In this document: positions 62,579-64,000 of the stretch, piece by piece | Position numbering within the stretch: position 1 is the first letter of the stretch | Layout of the letters: each line of letters opens with the position of its first letter | DNA from: an uncultured Chryseobacterium sp. | GTDB lineage: Bacteria > Bacteroidota > Bacteroidia > Flavobacteriales > Weeksellaceae | Assembly: GCA_913774355.1 (NCBI GenBank) | Contig: CAJYGB010000013.1 | Span: forward strand, 1 to 64,000 | Length of the DNA: 64,000 bases | Reading direction: 5' to 3' | Made by a program: the position numbers and the translations under genes | The notes under the pieces: generated by a model | What the model was told of the DNA's origin: nothing | Databases searched by the model: none | Seen by the model: the letters and a program-made list of their open reading frames with translations, nothing else

Positions 62579-63235
62579 CTACCGATGATCAAACCTCTTC
62601 GCCAGCCGGTCTCCCGAAAACTGGATGATAAAAACGATGGCCACAAGCAAAGCCAGGACAAGATTCATGATCACCGCATCATAGCCGATATAGCCGTATT
62701 GATACCCGATCTGTCCCAATCCGCCGGCTCCGACCGCACCGCCCATCGCTGAATAGCCCACCAGCGTAATCAAAGTAATCGTTGCATTATTGATCAGTGA
62801 AGGCAAAGCTTCCGGCAGTAAAATTTTCCGGACGATCTGAAAGGGAGTGGCGCCTAAAGCCCTTGCGGTTTCGATTAAGCCCTGCGGGACTTCCAGCAGG
62901 CTGTTTTCTACCAGACGGGCAATAAATGGTGCGGCACCGATGCTCAGCGGTACCAATGCGGCATTCACTCCGATGGAGGTCCCGACCAGGCTTCTCGTAA
63001 AAGGAATCATCCACACGATCAGGATAATAAAAGGAATCGAACGGAAAATATTAACCAGAACAGACAGTATCCTGTTGTACACCATATTTTCCAGCAACTG
63101 TTCTTTTCTCGTTAAAAACAGCAGAATTCCTACGGGCAGACCCAGAACAAAACCGAAAAATCCCGACACGAAAGTCATAAAAACCGTTTCCCAGATACCT
63201 TTTGATAAAAGGGAAATTACCGTATCATTAAGCAT
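62579..63235 (-). CDS. metI: methionine ABC transporter permease MetI
   Basis: 218 residues, about five membrane helices. The coupling EAA loop is ETARALGATPFQIVRKILLP, and GYSAMGGAVGAGGLGQIGYQ lies near the C-terminus. It overlaps metN by 8 bases and forms the channel of the MetNIQ importer. Confidence 0.93.
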   Translation of the reverse strand: MLNDTVISLLSKGIWETVFMTFVSGFFGFVLGLPVGILLFLTRKEQLLENMVYNRILSVLVNIFRSIPFIILIVWMIPFTRSLVGTSIGVNAALVPLSIGAAPFIARLVENSLLEVPQGLIETARALGATPFQIVRKILLPEALPSLINNATITLITLVGYSAMGGAVGAGGLGQIGYQYGYIGYDAVIMNLVLALLVAIVFIIQFSGDRLAKRFDHR

Positions 63236-64000
63236 ATCCTCTTACCGTATTTTGAATTTTATTCTGATTGAAATAATACAGCGCCTGCTGGTTTTTTTCT
63301 TCTTCGCCCTGAAGTTGTAGTAGCAACTTTCCAAAATTTGAATCTCCAAGATATTCGACGTCAGCCTTCAGCAGTTTATAAGGGATTTTATATTTTTCAT
63401 AGATGATGAAAAGCAGTTCTTCAACGGAAATCTTTTCGTTAAGTTCTACTTCAACCAGCGGGAATAATCCTTCCTGTGGTTCTTTCTGTAGTTTTTTATT
63501 CAGTTCCTGGGGTATGGTCATAACGCCTGAGTTTAAAAATTGTTTGATAATCGGGTTTTCCTTATCGGAGATAATTTCCCTTAAAGTGCCTTTGGAAATA
63601 AGCTTTCCCTTATCAATTACGGCAACGTGGTTGCAGACCGATTTAATAACTTCCATTTCATGGGTAATCAGCAGGATGGTGATGCGCAGCCTGTGATTGA
63701 TATCCCTCAACAGCTGCAGGATCGATTGTGTGGTAGCCGGATCCAGTGCACTGGTCGCCTCGTCGCAGAGCAGGAGGTAGGGATCGTTTGCCAGAGCCCT
63801 CGCGATGGCTACCCTTTGTTTTTGCCCGCCCGAAAGGCTTTTGGGATAGTCGTGTGCTTTATCTTCCAGGGCGACGATTTTTAGTAAATCATTAACCTTC
63901 CGGTTGATTTCAGATTTATCAAGGTTATCCAATTCTAACGGAAGCGCAATATTTTCAGAAACCGTTCTGGAAGACAGTAAGTTGAAATGCTGGAAGATCA
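63228..64000 (-). CDS. metN: methionine ABC transporter ATPase MetN (partial, 5' end outside)
   Basis: The C-terminal 257 or so residues are inside the window; translation continues open to the edge (FQHFNLLSSRTVSENIALPL), so the start and Walker A are missing. Seen are the signature LSGGQKQRVAIARALANDP, Walker B LLLCDEATSALD, the switch His in ILLITHEMEVI, and a C-terminal NIL ligand-sensing domain (residues ending HALF-like KIQNTVRGYA). It powers methionine uptake with MetI and MetQ. Confidence 0.9.
   Translation of the reverse strand, partial: IFQHFNLLSSRTVSENIALPLELDNLDKSEINRKVNDLLKIVALEDKAHDYPKSLSGGQKQRVAIARALANDPYLLLCDEATSALDPATTQSILQLLRDINHRLRITILLITHEMEVIKSVCNHVAVIDKGKLISKGTLREIISDKENPIIKQFLNSGVMTIPQELNKKLQKEPQEGLFPLVEVELNEKISVEELLFIIYEKYKIPYKLLKADVEYLGDSNFGKLLLQLQGEEEKNQQALYYFNQNKIQNTVRGYA

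Overview
The window looks like a chromosomal segment of a Bacteroidota member of the family Weeksellaceae, most likely Chryseobacterium or a close relative. This rests on protein family content, on several promoters with the Bacteroidota -7 element TAnnTTTG, on starts without clear Shine-Dalgarno sequences, and on many short interspersed repeats between genes. The species is not identifiable by reading alone. No rRNA, tRNA or CRISPR array was seen.

Layout. 0-6.2 kb: accessory region with an IS3-type transposase stub, decayed toxin-like coding remnants, two fibre-like genes sharing an N-terminal module, an unknown protein and an AAA+ ATPase. It resembles the end of a phage-tail-like or extracellular contractile injection system (eCIS) locus. 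6.4-12.7 kb: a DUF1826 gene and a formate-dehydrogenase-like molybdoenzyme block (fdhD, a DUF7009 gene, an FdhF/YdeP-type oxidoreductase, mobA). 13-16 kb: an acyl-CoA desaturase, a small eRF1/Pelota-like protein and a dense repeat field. 16-20.7 kb: a TonB-dependent receptor divergent from a histidine kinase/response regulator pair, with five phased GTTAA motifs between them. 21.5-22.8 kb: a tight two-gene operon of a YqcI/YcgG heme N-hydroxylase-like protein and a DUF1989 protein. 22.9-26.6 kb: a wrecked IS982-like transposase, an aldo/keto reductase, truncated SDR and AraC genes, and a universal stress protein. 27-42.7 kb: a molybdenum island with a Tat-exported isoquinoline-oxidoreductase-like enzyme plus a diheme cytochrome, a nine-gene operon (xdhC-moaA-mocA-like-moeA-TSUP-small molybdopterin-domain protein-moaD-moeB/rhodanese-moaE), a moaC-moaB fusion, and a cytoplasmic PaoABC-like aldehyde oxidoreductase. 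42.9-45 kb: a cysteine desulfurase divergent from a Crp/Fnr regulator. 45.2-53.5 kb: ilvE-D-B-N-C-A behind a clear Ile-codon leader-peptide attenuator. 53.9-64 kb: a methyltransferase, an Lrp/AsnC regulator divergent from an MFS exporter, a metallophosphoesterase, an unknown protein, a GH3 glucosidase and the metNIQ methionine transporter (metN runs off the edge).

How the genes fit together. Nearly every step from GTP to mature molybdenum cofactor is encoded here: MoaA and MoaC, MPT synthase MoaD/MoaE with its activator, MoaB and MoeA for Mo insertion, MobA for the guanine form, a MocA-like enzyme for the cytosine form, and FdhD/XdhC for enzyme-specific loading. Three molybdoenzymes that would use it lie beside it. 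The neighbouring cysteine desulfurase is a plausible sulfur source (inference). No ModABC molybdate importer is in the window.

The two most distinctive regulatory signals are the ilv attenuator (leader peptide, antiterminator and terminator all readable at 45.25-45.37 kb) and a structured leader with an intrinsic terminator 32 nt before the PaoA-like gene (38.76-38.88 kb), which I could not match to a known riboswitch class.
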